Counted from the stretch's first letter, positions 1 to 12,808 are shown. The stretch is DNA of 64,000 bases from Campanula takesimana (GCA_026119855.1 JAOWBW010000147.1:124001-188000), one strand, 5' to 3'. The notes: generated from the letters alone by a model not told the origin. Translations and numbers: made by a program.

Positions 1-2010
1 CAAAACAAAAGAGACACAAAAACAAAAAGAAAAAAAACCCTACCATCCTCCACTCTCATTCTCTCTCAACAAGAACACCACCACCACACCATCACCACAC
101 CACCACTCATACACCACCCCTACACCACCCATAAATCACCAAACAAACCACAAAAAACACATCAAAACCAAAACTTTGATCAAACACAAAGCTAAAAGAA
201 AAGAAAAAGTCTTCCCTTGGTTGACAAAGGGAGCACCCATAATCTCAAAAACTAGGTAAAACTCTATGTAAACCTTGGCTCTTTAGATATGTAAGCAATA
301 TTGGGAGTGGTTTGGAACCTAGTCAAATAATGACTAGGTTTCCTTCATCTTCCATGTTTTTTTTAGCTTTGTAAAGCTTTGTTTATGTATATAAATGATG
401 ATCATGTGATGCTAATACTCAGTTTATTATGTTTATATATGTTCATAATAGTCATAATATTCATATGCTTTAATTTGTGTATGAAAATCTTCATGTTTCT
501 CTCAAAGGGTGTAAATCTGCCCTCTTTGGCTTTCCTTCATGATCATGCATGTGAAAATCATTATTTGTTGAGAAATAGCTCTTGGATAATGTTGTTAACA
601 TGTTAAATATCAAATTCCTTGAGTTTCATGCCTTGGTTTGAAGATATAGTAGTGTTTTGAGGTCTATAATCATGCCTCATATAATCAGTTTTTACTTTCT
701 GTATAGAGTCTTGATTTTGATGAGCTTGTAAATCCACCCTAGAGTGATTTTATGGTTTAGGTCAAAGAACAAAAGTTGTTCATAACATGTTGAAATATAT
801 GATAATAAAGTTTCATGTTCATATTCCATTCCTAGATCATATTTTCATGCATAAATTTGGGTCTCAGTGATTCTGAGTTTTTTATTCACTGTGGTACCTT
901 GCTGTGTTCTTGGGCTTCAAACTTGATGAAAAATAATTTTCTGTACAAATATCAAAACATTGATTTTGTTCTACACGAACTCAGGATGATTATAATATTT
1001 TTTATACATTTTTTGGATCAATGGAAGTTCTCCTTTCAAACATATGTTTCAAACTCAAAAATTCAGATTCTGCACTTCCAGTTTCTGACATTTAAATGTC
1101 AGAAACCTTTTGAACCACTAAAACTCATCCTATGAACTCCAAATTTTGGTATTTTCATGTTTTATGCGTGGTATTAAACGTTTGTTCTTTGGGTTTTGTC
1201 AGATTCCCAAGCTAAGATGGTGAAAATTGGTGATAAACATGCTAAGGTTTCTGTTTGCCTTTTCTGGGCTGAATTTTGTGATCAACTTTATTGCATTTGT
1301 TTGGGGTATAAACTTGGTCCAAAAAGTCTACAAAAACTCCCTTGTGATCCCTAGTATTCAGGGATTAACCCCCAATTTTTAGTTTTTGAATCGGATTGAT
1401 TTTAGGACAGGTACGACGGCTCGGGGACGGAAAGTGTCACCGAAATCAACAAAAGCACCGTCGAGGATATTTATTATTATTTGTGGGATTTGTCTCCCCT
1501 ATTTTTTGTATATGTGTAATTGTGTAATATCCCCTCCCATGGATGTATTATTGCTTGATATGATCAAAACCATTCTTGAAAACCAATCGGGGAATCCACT
1601 CAAACCGAGTTCCCGGTTGTGAATAAAAATGAAACTTCCTAGAATAGGAAGACCTCCATATATATTTCATCACCATTTTTTGGTAGGGCATAAAATCCAA
1701 ATTAAAAGGCATAAAATTGAATATAAGTGGCACGCATATAGAGACCACCACGGGCGAGAAGAGTGCCTAACCCCTTCTCTTCTCGTAACTTAGCCCCCGA
1801 ACCCATTTTCTCAAAAAAGGTTTTTTCTTCATTTTTCCTAAAATCAAAATGAGGTGGCGACTCTTGCAATCAAATCACAGCATCAAGAGGAAACCATTGT
1901 GTGAGAACCGAGCGCATTTCCAAAAGCGCATCAGCACGAGACGGGCGCGAACCGCTTTCACGGGCGGTCATTTCGCGGTGATCCGATCATCTCGGGCGCG
2001 GGCTCTCACA
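1..2010 (+). repeat. Ogre/Tat-like Ty3 LTR remnant, cut by the window edge
   Basis: There is no convincing coding sequence here. The 3' part (about 1760-2010) has a phrase typical of LTR ends in plant Tat/Ogre elements: the 'tagcccccgaacccattttc' block, then 'gaggtggcgactctt', then a GC-rich tract with 'gagcgcatttcc' and 'ggcgcgggctctcaca'. The 5' part is a CA-rich leader followed by AT-rich sequence. Family assignment rests on remembered similarity. Neither border is proved, because no matching second LTR or TSD is inside the window. Confidence 0.45.
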
Positions 2011-2026
2011 AAGACTACAGATTCAT

Positions 2027-2165
2027 ACGGAAATGTGGATGCCTTTTGGCTTAGTTTCGGCCGTATGGACTGTTCTCCAAATTTCTGAATGATGTACGGA
2101 ATTGTGGATGCCTTTTGGCTTAGTTTCGGCCGTACAGTTTGTGCTCTCGATTTCTGAACTATCAT
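2027..2165. repeat. 69-bp tandem duplication
   Basis: Two nearly identical units begin at 2027 and 2096, and the start of a third is visible at 2166. Each unit opens with 'acggaa' and contains 'tttcggccgta', so each can fold on itself. The repeat sits exactly between the Tat-like LTR and the copia remnant. Confidence 0.75.
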
Positions 2166-5100
2166 GCGGAAAGATGATGATCTAAGTTGAAAATTTGATT
2201 TTTGACTTTATGAATTTCTAAAAGGAAAGAGGGTTAAAAGATAAAGGTAAGACAAATGTTCTCAAACCTAAAGAAAATAATTGTGGCTAAAGTTATAACT
2301 CTAAATGCAATTTTGTAATATGTCAATTGGATTGACCATTTAAAATTGCAATCGAAATTCTGGATGATCAAAGAAAGTGAATGGTAGTGAGACTACCACT
2401 TCGGACATTTATGTTTTAAGATTAATCTTTTTACTTTTAATTATTGGGTATTGGATACCGGATTTGATCCCACATTTGTAAAAATGTGCAAGAATTAGAA
2501 AATTGAAAGACTGCTTAAAGTAAAGTTAATCTACAAATGGTAATGGTGCAAGAGTTGCAACATTGTTCGTAGAACACTTATGAAGTGGCTTTATTTATTA
2601 AGTAGAAAAGTATTATTTCTTATAAGATAATGAAGGATATTTATTTCTTATTGAGAATAAGAAAGTGATTTATTTATTATGATTTGCTTTATCGTATTGT
2701 TAAATCATATAAATAAATCTAATATCCTAAATCTTGAAGAACAAGATAATATATATGGCTATAACATTAAATAAATAAATTCTCAAGGCATTATTGTTTT
2801 GATCAAATAAATAAGAGAAGCATATCTAAAATTCCATGGGACGGAGTTTTAAAGTCATACGATTTTGAATCATATGATATATGCAAATCTTATTTACTTG
2901 GACCAAGACATATTTTACTAGGAGGAGTAAAAGGGCTAGTAACTTATTAAACCTAATACATATTGATGTATATGGTTCATTAAATGGCAATGCTAAAAGA
3001 GGATTTTGGTACTACTTGGCAAAACTATTCAAAGATTCCGATTCGATCGTGATGATGAATAATTGAACCAAGTATTTAACAATCATCTTTAAGATTGTGA
3101 AATTGCTTCACGATTAACTCCATCAAGAACACTATTTTGAATGATGTGTCTAAATGGAGGAATTGAACCTTATTGGATATGGTTCATTAGATGATAAAAG
3201 TCAAATTGATCTTCAATTATTTATTTTGGGGTTATGCATTGGAAACCGCTATAGTTACACTAATTTGAGTTTCATCAAAATAGTTTCAAATGAACCATAT
3301 GTGATATGGAATGAAAAAAGCTTGGTTTGTCTTTCATGAAGGTTTAAAATGATGAGTCCTTTTTGAAAGGACTTGTTTGGAACAAGCTCACATTTAAATC
3401 TAATAAATGTATTTTCATGAATATCCTAAAGAAACTTGAGGATATTATTTTACTCATAAGAAACAAATCGTTTGTTGCTTATGATGGTACTTTTCTAGAT
3501 AAATTGTTTATCTCTAAAAGAACCAGTGGTAGTAAAATATATCTCGAATGGTTCGAGACCTAGAAAATAACATAGAATCTTAGATGGAAATTGAACAAAC
3601 TTTCACAAGGAGTTGTGAAAAACCGTTCAAAGTTACACAAGTTACTTGCATATATGATAGGATACAATCTATAATTAGAAATATTGGATTTCTTGAAATA
3701 GAAAGTATTGAAGTAAAGTTCATTGAGAATGATATATTTACCACCTATCAAAATGCAATGTCCTCTCCATATTAGATTAATGACTTGGAGTCATGAAATC
3801 TAAAAGGCAATCCATGTATAATAATCAAGTTTTGAACTTGATCATTCTAACCTAAGGTGTCAAAACCGAATGATGGAATTAAGTTTTCTTGGAAAAAACT
3901 AACATGGGTAGCAAAGGAACATACTAATTAAGCAAGACTAAATGTGAAAAGGTTGACTCATATTTCGACTATGATAAAACTTTCTCACTCGTGGTCATGC
4001 TTTAAGCTATTAGAATTCTCATTATCATATCTTCATATTTAGAATATGAAATTTGACAAATGGATATCAAAATAGTGTTCCTTAACGGGAACTCACATAA
4101 GGATGTATTGGATACAACCTAAAGGTTTTGATAGTCTAGAAAATTCTAATAAAGTATGTTAGTTGTGGAAATCCATGGGATGGATTGAAGCAAGCTTCTT
4201 GGAGTTGAAACAATCATTTTGATGAAGTGTTCAAATCATTTCAAATTCATCAAAGATGAGACTTGTGTTTGCTAGAAAATTAGTAGGAGCATAGTCTTAT
4301 TCTTAGTCCTATATATGTGGTTGACATATAGTTCATTGGAAAGTGTTTCTTAATGAAAGACTTAGGAAGAAGCCGCTTACATCTTTGGAATTAATATCTA
4401 TTGATATAAATCTAGGAAGTTGATTGATTTGTGTCAAAGTACTTATAAAGACAAAGTACTGAATTGTTCAGTATGCAAGACTCTTGGAGAAGAATTTGCA
4501 AGGTTGTCTAATGAAAATATTCTTGGCAAGACTTAGTCTTAGTGGAAGACTAATGAGCAAGAATACATGATTAGGATTCCGTATGCTTTGGCAATTGGAT
4601 CTATTTTGTATGTCATATTATGTACTTAGACGGGATAACTCGTATACTTAAAGTATGATGAGAACAAACTAATCATATCTTAGTGAAAGTCACTAGATAG
4701 TGATCAAGAATATCCTTATGTACTTGAGAAGCACTAAATATGTATTCTTGATGGTTGTTGACATGGGAGATGATCTAGTAAATGGTTACATAGATGCATG
4801 CTTCCACATCGACAATGGTAATTTAAATTGTAGTATAAACATATGTTTAGAGTAATGCTATTAGTTGGAATAGTTCCAAGCAAATGCACTATAAACAAAT
4901 TCTACGAATAAAATTGAGTATTTAGTTACAAGAGTTGTAACTAAGGGAGTTGTTTTGAATATAGATGATATTAGTAAAACTAGAAATAATTTCTAGTACT
5001 ACTAATCCTATGGACCTTTATTATGAAATAATGGTTATTCCATAAGCTAAGGTGCCAAGGCTCATCTATGATCCAAACACACACTCAGACATTTCTATCT

Positions 5101-5267
5101 CTACGAGAAATCATTGACATGGGAGATGTCAAAATATGCAAAATACCTTATGATGATAACAGGGACAATCTTCCTACATAAGATCCTCCACATGCTGTTA
5201 TGATGGTCATAATCTAAGCTCAATGGTATTGGATACGCATTGATTGGGCCTAGTGCAAGTGGGAGAT
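2166..5267 (+). pseudogene. Degenerate Ty1/copia pol (PR-IN-RT-RH remnants)
   Basis: No long frame survives, but fragments in copia order can be read. A protease-like 'LDTG' lies near 2450. An integrase segment reads 'NLLNLIHIDVYGSLNG' at about 2935-2990. RT pieces are 'YWIQPKGFDS' near 4110, 'ASWSWN' near 4190 and a decayed YVDD region near 4310. RNase H-like sequence with 'YIDACFHIDNGN' is near 4790. Stops and frameshifts are frequent throughout. The 5' LTR and gag are missing. The fragment runs into a purine-rich tract and a 3' LTR, which fixes the + orientation. It is an old, 5'-truncated copy. Its copia clade cannot be settled by eye. Confidence 0.75.
5258..5267 (+). other. Copia polypurine tract
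   Basis: The purine run 'aagtgggagat' lies directly before the TGTTGGAG start of the LTR, the usual plus-strand priming position. Confidence 0.75.
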
Positions 5268-6811
5268 TGTTGGAGATTATGCCCTAGGCCCTTGAGAAAG
5301 GCTTTACGTTGCATCATGTTCTCATTTGTTATGGAGATAACAACCCTGGACTATTATATGTTTTACATGTTTATTATAATAATCCCCATCCCTAGTACTT
5401 ATAAAGGACTAGTATAAGTTTAATCGATGATCATATGATGATTGTGTATGTGATACAAATTAAACTTATGGGTACTTGTTGGAGAAAAAATACTGGACTT
5501 GATCCACCTATGAGATTTATGTAATGGTCAGATGTCATAATTAAATCTCATAATAGTTATATCATTTATCCTTAGACATGAGATTATCATAGTCTTCCAC
5601 ATGATGAACATTATGTTTGACGTACTCAAACGCTTCCCCTAACGGGGTGGTTATAATGGCTACGATTGGCATAATCGGATTCATGTAGGGAAGAATGATA
5701 AATCAAGATGGGATTTGTCCCTCTCTCAAGAGAGATATCTGCTTGGCCTCTCGATGAGTGAGATTGATGATAGCGTACGGCTGTACCCAAATGAATTGAA
5801 ATGTTCAATGTCATTTGCTCATATCAATCTACTCGGGATAGAGAAAGCATTGGACAACATAAGTTGACGTGGACCATGACTTATCTCCAATATAATATCG
5901 CGTGACAAAAGGATTATGATATGTTCTATAAGGATGAACGAACGTCGTTAAGTTATATTAATTGGGTAGTCATGATGGCTTGCTAGAGTCCGCTCATGAT
6001 TTATGGGTTTGACCTTGTTCGGACCCATTACCAACTTAATATAATCCTATGGGGTCACACACAAAAGGAAGAATCAAGAAAAGGCTAAATTGGAAAGGCT
6101 GAAAATCTGGCAGGTTCGGCCCAACTGGCACGACCGTGTCGTTCTGTGCGCACGACCGTGCCAAATGGAGCGACCGTGCCAGATAACAAGCTCGACCGTG
6201 CCATTATTCGCCAAGGGAGATTTCGGTCGGCACAAGTGGCACGGCCGTACCACTTTGTGAGCACGACCGTGCCAGAATCCCTGAAGTCAGTTTTTGGCCA
6301 GTTTAATTGGGTGACGGGATTTAGGTCTTCTAGATCATTAAGGGTTAATGACTAGGGACTGTAAATACATTTTTTCATCAGCCATTAAACTAATGTAACC
6401 TGGTATGTTTGAGAAACATAATCCTTTATCCAAGATTGTGAATCAAAGATCAAGAACACCAAAATTCATATAGCCTTTGAAGATTAGAAAAGCGTTTTCT
6501 AATGGGTCTAGCAATCCAGATCTAGAATGATTCTAGATATTCGTCCGTGTGTGGATACACATAGAGGATGCTTGCTTTAGCATCTTAAGTTCGTGTTCCT
6601 GTGATCGTGATCCGATGAACGCGAAGAACGAGGAGATCAAATCTAAAGCTTGAAGACTTGAAGATCCGAAAAATTTAAACGCTCTACAACGGTTAGTATT
6701 CTAAATTCATCTTGCTATTAATTTAATCATCATGAATGGATCTTGGGGCTTAGGGTTTTGTTTATTTTATATTGCCGTCTTCCGCTGCGCAAGTTGCCTC
6801 AAAACCCAACA
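5268..6811 (+). repeat. Copia 3' LTR with repeated 'gcacgaccgtgcc' motifs
   Basis: The LTR opens with TGTTGGAGATTATGCCC and a plausible end is CCCAACA at 6811, giving matching TGTTGG/CCAACA termini. It contains five or six copies of a near-palindrome around 'gcacgaccgtgcca' between 6128 and 6275. The 3' boundary is inferred from the terminal inverted dinucleotides; there is no second LTR for comparison. Confidence 0.65.
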
Positions 6812-7548
6812 GTACAAACTATCGTTGGAAAGCTATTCTAGAGTACTATCCCATGGACTTAATTTCTCAGAGGTCACATCTATTTATCTTTACGTTTTGT
6901 TTCGTTATTTATCCTTTCTTTTACGCGCTTTAACGTACATGAATCCGTGCATTTTTCGCTCCTTCCCTATACTCATAAACACTTCAAAAACCATCAAAAC
7001 CCCCAAGATTGAGCACCAAATAAGTCATAGAATTATGTGATTTGGATGGGTGAAAACACATCCATCAAATACCCCCAAACTTATCTTTTGCTCGTCCTCG
7101 AGTAAAACAAAAGAAATACAAAACTACTATTTAAACTATAAAAACTAAACCAATAATAAAAAAAAGGGATGTTTTCATTACATATTGGAGTCGTTAGCCA
7201 AAAGTCTCAGGGTCTCACACAAGTGCCATCAAATAAGTACCATTGTAAAATCAAATTGCTACACATACACACTACTAACTCTTTTGACTTTCCACCACAG
7301 CATGATAGGATGAGTGATGTTGGTGATCAATGCGACCAAAATAAGATTAGCTTATGAGATCACTTAAGTTAATGCTCTTAATCCACAAATGATGATGAAA
7401 ATACACATAACCCAATCAAGGAAACTCATAATCATGTATACACAATTGTCAACCCAGTTACCGATATTGAAAGAACGTATGGAATAGAGTTTTAAACACA
7501 CAAATGGTACGGTTCTTTCGGTTTTGGGATTGATCGGTAAGGGATATA
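6812..7548. other. Repeat-derived spacer, possible Ty3 (Athila-like) debris
   Basis: No coding gene is seen. The phrase 'acccccaaacttatcttttgctcgtcctcgag' near 7070 resembles sequence common beside plant Ty3 elements, but this is from recollection. The ORFs at 6732-7040 and 7169-7357 have no recognisable domain and probably arise by chance. Confidence 0.35.
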
Positions 7549-9673
7549 TGTAGCGACCCCAAAAACCGTCCCTATTTATTTTATATTTTTTGGGGATTTT
7601 TATTTGACTTATGTGTGCATTTTATGTGTTGCATCATAGTTTATGATTTGCATATCTTACTTGATTATTTGTGTTATTTACTTAGTTAGTAATAATAATG
7701 ATTAAAGGAGTTAAATGATTAAGTTGAAACTTTAGGGTCTTATTGAGAATATAAGTTAAGGGGGCTTAAGTGTTTAATTGGAAAGTAGAGTGATTAAAAT
7801 GGAAAAATGGGATAAAAATCTAGTATAACTAGTTGCTTCTTCTCCCTCCTTCTTTGTAGATACTTTTCTGCAACTTTCCTCTACGTTCAACTTTGGTTAA
7901 GAAAGAAAAGGTAAGTTCAACCCATTTCGATTTAATTCTTTTTATTTACTTACCCGTTTTAAAAACTAATTATATAAAAATGATCAGAGCGTCGAATAGG
8001 TCATTTCTAGCCGAACAAAACTTATTTCAGCAATACTTTTTCCGGAAATAGGTAAGTTACTAATTCCCCTTTAAATGTTAAAATGGTCATATATGATATA
8101 TATGATACTTGTAATTGTTATTTTGTGATTTGGGTAATATTTGTTATACTTGTAATTTTGGGACAAAAGGAGTATTTAGTATGTTGGTTTGGTTGTGTTC
8201 AAAGTAGTATTAAAGTTATTTTGAGACTAATTGGGTAGTCTTAATAAAGTTATAAACGTAAGTGTTGTACTTTTGGGACGGTGAAACGGAAGGAGTATAA
8301 ATCATTTTGGGTTTTGCCTGTCGAGTGTGTTGGGCGGCCGCCCAAAAGGGGCATGCGGCCGCACATTTATCTGGAAGATTTTGTTCTTGGGAAGGCTGAG
8401 TGTGTGCGACCGCACACCCTGTTTTGGGCGGCCGCACACTTTCCCCTGAATCTTATAGTTTGGTTGAGGTAAGGTATAGAAGGTTAACTTTGGTTTAATC
8501 TTTAGGGTATTGTCTAGGACCAATATATGAGTGTCCTGGGATATTATCATGGTTAATGAGAAGGGTGTTCAAGTGTGTGCAAGGATGTATTGTGACCTTG
8601 AATCATGTTGTTGTAGACTCTTTGTGAGTGATTCTTTATGAGCATCTTTGATGTGTTTGGCTTGGTTCATTATTTTAGAATCATTTCCCCGGTTGTTGTT
8701 GTTTAGCAAGTATTCATTACTGTGCTTCTTGTGAAAAGTCCAGCTGGTCTTGTTGTGGAGTCAGGCAATGGAAGAATTATAGTGGTACATGCTATGTTCA
8801 CTATAAGTTTTTCCATTGGTACCTCGTGTCAGGCGGTGGGAGAATTATAGTGGCACCCAAGCCAAGTTCACTATAAGGTGTCCACTGTGCCTTCTTTGTT
8901 TCCCCAGTCCAGATTGGCCTTGGATGGGATGAATTGCTCCCTTTGGTGAGTATTTGGGTTATGAATTTGTGTCATATTTCCCTCTCTAGTTACTTTGGTT
9001 CTATTGGTTATGGTTTGGTTTTCGGGATCCCGGCTTCAGCTATTTATGCTGCTCAGATGGTTTTCTCAGATGGTATTCTCAGACAGTTATGTTATTGGGT
9101 AAACCTTGGCTTGGTATCCACCAAAGTGTGGGCTATGTGGTTAATTGTGGTATATGAGTTGATGTTATCTCTCATACTATGTGCTATGTGATTGCTATGA
9201 TACTATTCTTTTTTATTATCATATTAGCATGAAACATAGTTGCATTTTAGTAGCTTACTGAGATTCATTCTCACCCTTATTTGTTTACTGTTTTAGATAA
9301 AGGCGAGTCCAGGGGATAGGACACTTGGCACGGGAGGACGTTGGATTGGTAAGAGTTGGGACTTGTTTTGTTAAGGTTACATTATGTAAATGTAAACCTT
9401 TTGGGTAGAGTACCCGTACTTCTTATGGTCACACATATTTTGGTTAATGTTGGTGTATGTACATTTGTTTAAAAGTTTGTAAGCCTTCGGGCTAAGTACT
9501 TTCGTTGTGAAAGTTAGTTTGTTTAAAGTTAAATGAAGTCTTTGAACTTCAAGTGTGATTTTGTTAGACTTTATAAACGTACATTTCGAAAATTTTTCAA
9601 AAGTATTTTATAACGTCTTCCACTCGTGTCCCGAGCGTGGAGCCAAGTAGGACCACGGGTCTGGGGCGCGACA
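7549..9673 (+). mobile_element. Solo LTR of a Ty3/gypsy (chromovirus-like) element, TSD ATATA
   Basis: The 2125-bp segment begins TGTAGCGACCCC and ends GGGGCGCGACA. It is flanked by a perfect 5-bp duplication, ATATA at 7544-7548 and 9674-9678. No internal region or second LTR is present, so it is a solo LTR left by LTR-LTR recombination. Its termini and its internal 'gggcggccgccc' and 'tgcggccgcac' motifs at 8330-8450 resemble the LTRs of chromovirus B in this window, which suggests a related family rather than the same one. Confidence 0.88.
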
Positions 9674-10088
9674 ATATAATCCGATTCCTCGACAATAATT
9701 ATGAAGTTTAAGCTAAAAGTCCCCAAAAAAATAATCAAGTAATACTAATAATTAACATTTAGATAAGTATAACTCTAATTTATTTATTGTGAAGAAACAA
9801 TGAAGAATTAAGAAATGAAATAAATGAATCGTGCAAATAAAAACAAAAGTGAAACTAGTTTTACCTACTACTTGCGAGAAATCGAGTTAGAGACACAAAA
9901 TCAATTTGCTACAGCATGTAGGGGTGAGATCGTAAAGGCGAGAATGGGAGAATTCAGCGGAAGGCGGGTGGCGGAAGGTGGAAATGGATTGGGGTAAGGG
10001 TGAGGATCGTCGCCCACTAGGTATGATTATGGAGAGAGGAAGTCTAAAGAGCCAAGATATCTCCCTTGACTTTCTCTATCTCAGTATA

Positions 10089-10097
<9 letters not shown>
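9674..10097. other. Unassigned intergenic DNA
   Basis: This continues the sequence interrupted by the solo LTR. It is AT-rich up to about 9890 and more GC-rich around 9930-10020. I see no gene or clear element. Confidence 0.4.

Positions 10098-10136
<39 letters not shown>
10098..10136. repeat. (TA)n microsatellite
   Basis: About 19 uninterrupted TA units. ORFs of 79-80 aa on both strands across this site are artefacts of the repeat. Confidence 0.97.
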
Positions 10137-10137
<1 letters not shown>

Positions 10138-10546
10138 CGACGTAACAGGATATCGGTTCGGCACTTTAACACTAAACCAAAACCAGAACCAAAATTTCGA
10201 TTCTACTAAAATCAAGTACCGTACACTTAATGGTATCCTCGATTTTGGTATTTTCGGTTTTAGTACGATTTTCGGTGTTTTCGGTAATTCTTGCACACCC
10301 CTAGTGATAAATATAAATAACAAAAGGTGAACCATGCGTTAAAAAACGGTAACAACAACATTACAATTTTATTATACAATAAAAGTTAAATCAAATTAGT
10401 GGAGATTTTTGCAACTTGACTTGTGAAAAACCTTCACATGGAAATACATATGATGTAATAGTTATTATCTTTAAATCAAAAATTAAATATAAATCTCAAC
10501 CAATCAAAGGTCATCTAGGTACATAATTAATAATTTAACACATTTT
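10137..10546. other. Possible hAT-MITE remnant, then AT-rich DNA
   Basis: The stretch 10137-10310 has repeated 'ttcggt/accgaa' words and ends 'cttgcacacccctag', whose complement resembles the common hAT-MITE start 'taggggtgtgcaag'. A matching left terminus is not visible, perhaps eroded by the TA repeat. The rest, to 10546, is AT-rich with no signal. Confidence 0.35.
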
Positions 10547-10711
10547 TCAAATTTATATATATTAAAAGTCAAGGTAGAGTCTTTAGGTGGTGCCATGTGG
10601 ACAAGTTTTGGGTAACTCTTGTTTTTGGTGGTGCCACATCATCCATAGCATTTTAATTAGGTGACTTTTCATTTTTCTCTTATTATTAGCTAATAGTATT
10701 AATTAATTGTA

Positions 10712-10972
10712 CTCACTCTGTCCCTAAATGAGTGTCCATTTTCAAGAAATCTTTGTCCCAAAATGAATGTCCTTTTTTTAGCATAACTTTCTCCCTAAAT
10801 GTTTTTTTTTCAAAAATTTTTTCACCGGTTTCTTTATACGTGCAAAACTAAATGTTTGGAAATGAGATTACAAGATTATATATGAATATTTGCTACCAAA
10901 TTGTACAACAAAGTTGAGATTTTCAGTGTCCCTTAAATTAAAATTTGGACACTCATTTAGGGACAGAGGTAG
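10712..10972. mobile_element. Stowaway-like MITE 1 (TSD TA)
   Basis: The ends are 'ctcactctgtccctaaatga' and its near-complement 'tcatttagggacagaggtag', with flanking TA on both sides. It is the same subfamily as 12040-12297 and 59812-60062: the inner sequence 'gtgtccattttcaagaaat' and the 'cggtttctttatacgtgcaa' block recur. Confidence 0.88.
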
Positions 10973-11276
10973 TAATAGTTACTATATTAGTTAACTATTA
11001 CTATTAATAGTATTAGTTTATTATAATAGTTAACTATATAAAATAACTATTACTATTAATAGTATAAGTTAAGTATAATAGTTACTATAAAGGGTAACTA
11101 TTACTATTACTATTATTAGTTAACTATAGTAGTTAACTATAGTAGTTAACTATATAAGATAACTATTACTATTAATAGTATTAGTTAAATGTAAAAGTTA
11201 TTATACAGTATAAGATAACTATTACTAATAATAGTATTAGTTAATTATAATAGTTAATTATATAAAAAAATTATTA

Positions 11277-11508
11277 CTCCCTCCGTCCCAAATTAATATT
11301 CTTACTTTGATTTTGCACGGAAATTAAGAAAAAGTAATTGTTGTGAGTATGAAAAGTAAAGTAGGAAAGAGAAAGTGGGTAGAGAGTTTTTGTTGTGAGA
11401 ATGACAAGTGGGACCCACTTTCCATTTTAAGTAATAAAGTAAAGTAAGAACCTTAAATTGGGACAGACTAAAAAGGAAAGTAAGAACCTTAAAGCGGGTC
11501 AGAGGGAG
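11277..11508. mobile_element. Stowaway-like MITE 2 (TSD TA)
   Basis: The 232-bp element starts 'ctccctccgtcccaaatta' and ends '...gtcagagggag', with TA on each side. The second family signature is 'ttgttgtgagtatgaaaag'. Confidence 0.88.
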
Positions 11509-11710
11509 TACTATTAGTAATATTAGGTAAGTGTAATAGTTACTATATAAAGTAACTATTGTTAGCAATAATATTAACTAATTAGAATAGTTAAAATATA
11601 TTGTAACTATTACTATTATTAGTAATTTTTTTTGAAAAATTACTATTATTAATATTAGTTACTATATATAGTAACTATTACTTTTAACTTATTATTTATG
11701 ATAAAAGTTA

Positions 11711-11985
11711 TTCTCTCCGTCTTAGGGTAAGAGTCATACTTTCTATTTTGGTACATCATAGAGTAAGAGTCTCTTTCCTAAAATGGCAAAAAATCTTTTC
11801 TATTCATCCCACTCATTCTTTCTCATATTTTACTTTTATACTCACAACATCAATAAATTTAATATTCCCTCTCACTCATTCTCTCTCTCACTTTACTTTT
11901 ACACTCACAACACTTAAGTCACTTCCACCATTTCTTATTCTCCGTGCATTTGAGAGGTAGGACTCTTACTGTGGAACGGAGGGAG
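11711..11985. mobile_element. Stowaway-like MITE 3 (TSD TA)
   Basis: The ends are 'tctccgtcttagggtaagag' and 'ctcttactgtggaacggag', with flanking TA. The ORF at 11748-11960 lies wholly inside it and is not a gene. Confidence 0.82.
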
Positions 11986-12039
11986 TACTACTTAGGTAAC
12001 CATTATCTTTTAATTTACTATTTAAGCTCATAATTACTA

Positions 12040-12297
12040 CTCCCTCTGTACCTAAATGAGTGTCCATTTTCAAGAAATCTTTGTCCCTCAATGAGTGTCT
12101 TTTTTGAACATAACTTTCTCCCTAAACGTTTTTTTTCGAAAAAAATTTCACCGGTTTCTTTATACGTGCAAAATTAAAGGTTTGGAAAGGAGATTACAAG
12201 ATTATATATGAATCGTTGTTACCAAATTGTTGAAAAAGTTGAGATTTTTAGTGTCACTTAAAATGAAATTTGGACACTCATTTAGGGACAGAGGGAG
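12040..12297. mobile_element. Stowaway-like MITE 4 (TSD TA)
   Basis: This is a second copy of the MITE 1 subfamily, with 'ctccctctgtacctaaatga' and 'tcatttagggacagagggag' ends and TA flanks. Confidence 0.9.
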
Positions 12298-12502
12298 TAT
12301 AATGTTAAATATAATTAAAACATTATTTTCTCAATCGATCAAGAGTAAAAATTGACATCATTATGAGACAAACGAAGTAAATTTTTTAAAAAATTATAAA
12401 GTTATTCTTAACCAGTACTATTAACCAATCTTAATATCTATTTTATTCTATAGTAACTAAAACTATTTCTACTATTATTAAAAAATCACAAGTAAATATA
12501 TA

Positions 12503-12723
12503 CTCCCTCCGTCCCATCTCACTTGAGACTTATTTCCATTTTGGTCCGTCCCACTTCACTTGAAACTCCCCAAAATGGCATTCTTTTTATAATTTTATAT
12601 TCAATCTAACCGACCCATTCATTCTCTCTCTTCATTTTCTATCACACATTTTCTTTATTTTATTCTTTTTCCTTAGTTATTGTGCCGATCTCTTAGGTCT
12701 CATGTGAGGTGGGACGGAGGGAG
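12503..12723. mobile_element. Stowaway-like MITE 5 (TSD TA)
   Basis: The 221-bp element begins 'ctccctccgtcccatctcac' and ends 'gtgaggtgggacggaggga'+'g', flanked by TA. Confidence 0.9.
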
Positions 12724-12808
12724 TATATCTTTAAATTTATTTGTATTTATTTAAAATATTTAACAATTATATAATGTAATTATAAATATGCACGCACAAA
12801 AGAAAATG

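Larger units (their letters stand above)
10975..12039. repeat. AT-rich interspersed tandem repeat (taactattactattaatag...)
   Basis: Between the MITEs, variants of 'agttaactatataa' and 'taactattactattaatagtattagtta' recur roughly every 60-90 bp at 10975-11270, 11510-11705 and 11990-12035. The units are partly palindromic (tagttaacta, actattaatagt). The MITEs interrupt what looks like one array. Confidence 0.65.

Noticed and set aside
5594..5870. Possible small gene in the copia LTR
   Set aside because: The 62-residue minus-strand ORF is inside the LTR and has no motif.
6732..7040. 102-residue ORF as a possible host gene
   Set aside because: It spans the end of the copia LTR and the spacer after it, and has no recognisable domain.
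8216..8550. Overlapping ORFs rich in RPP/GRP
   Set aside because: They come from the GC palindromes of the solo LTR. The same artefact appears at 37802-38061 and 44804-45064.
10088..10335. ORFs beginning with (YI)n repeats
   Set aside because: They are translations of the TA microsatellite.
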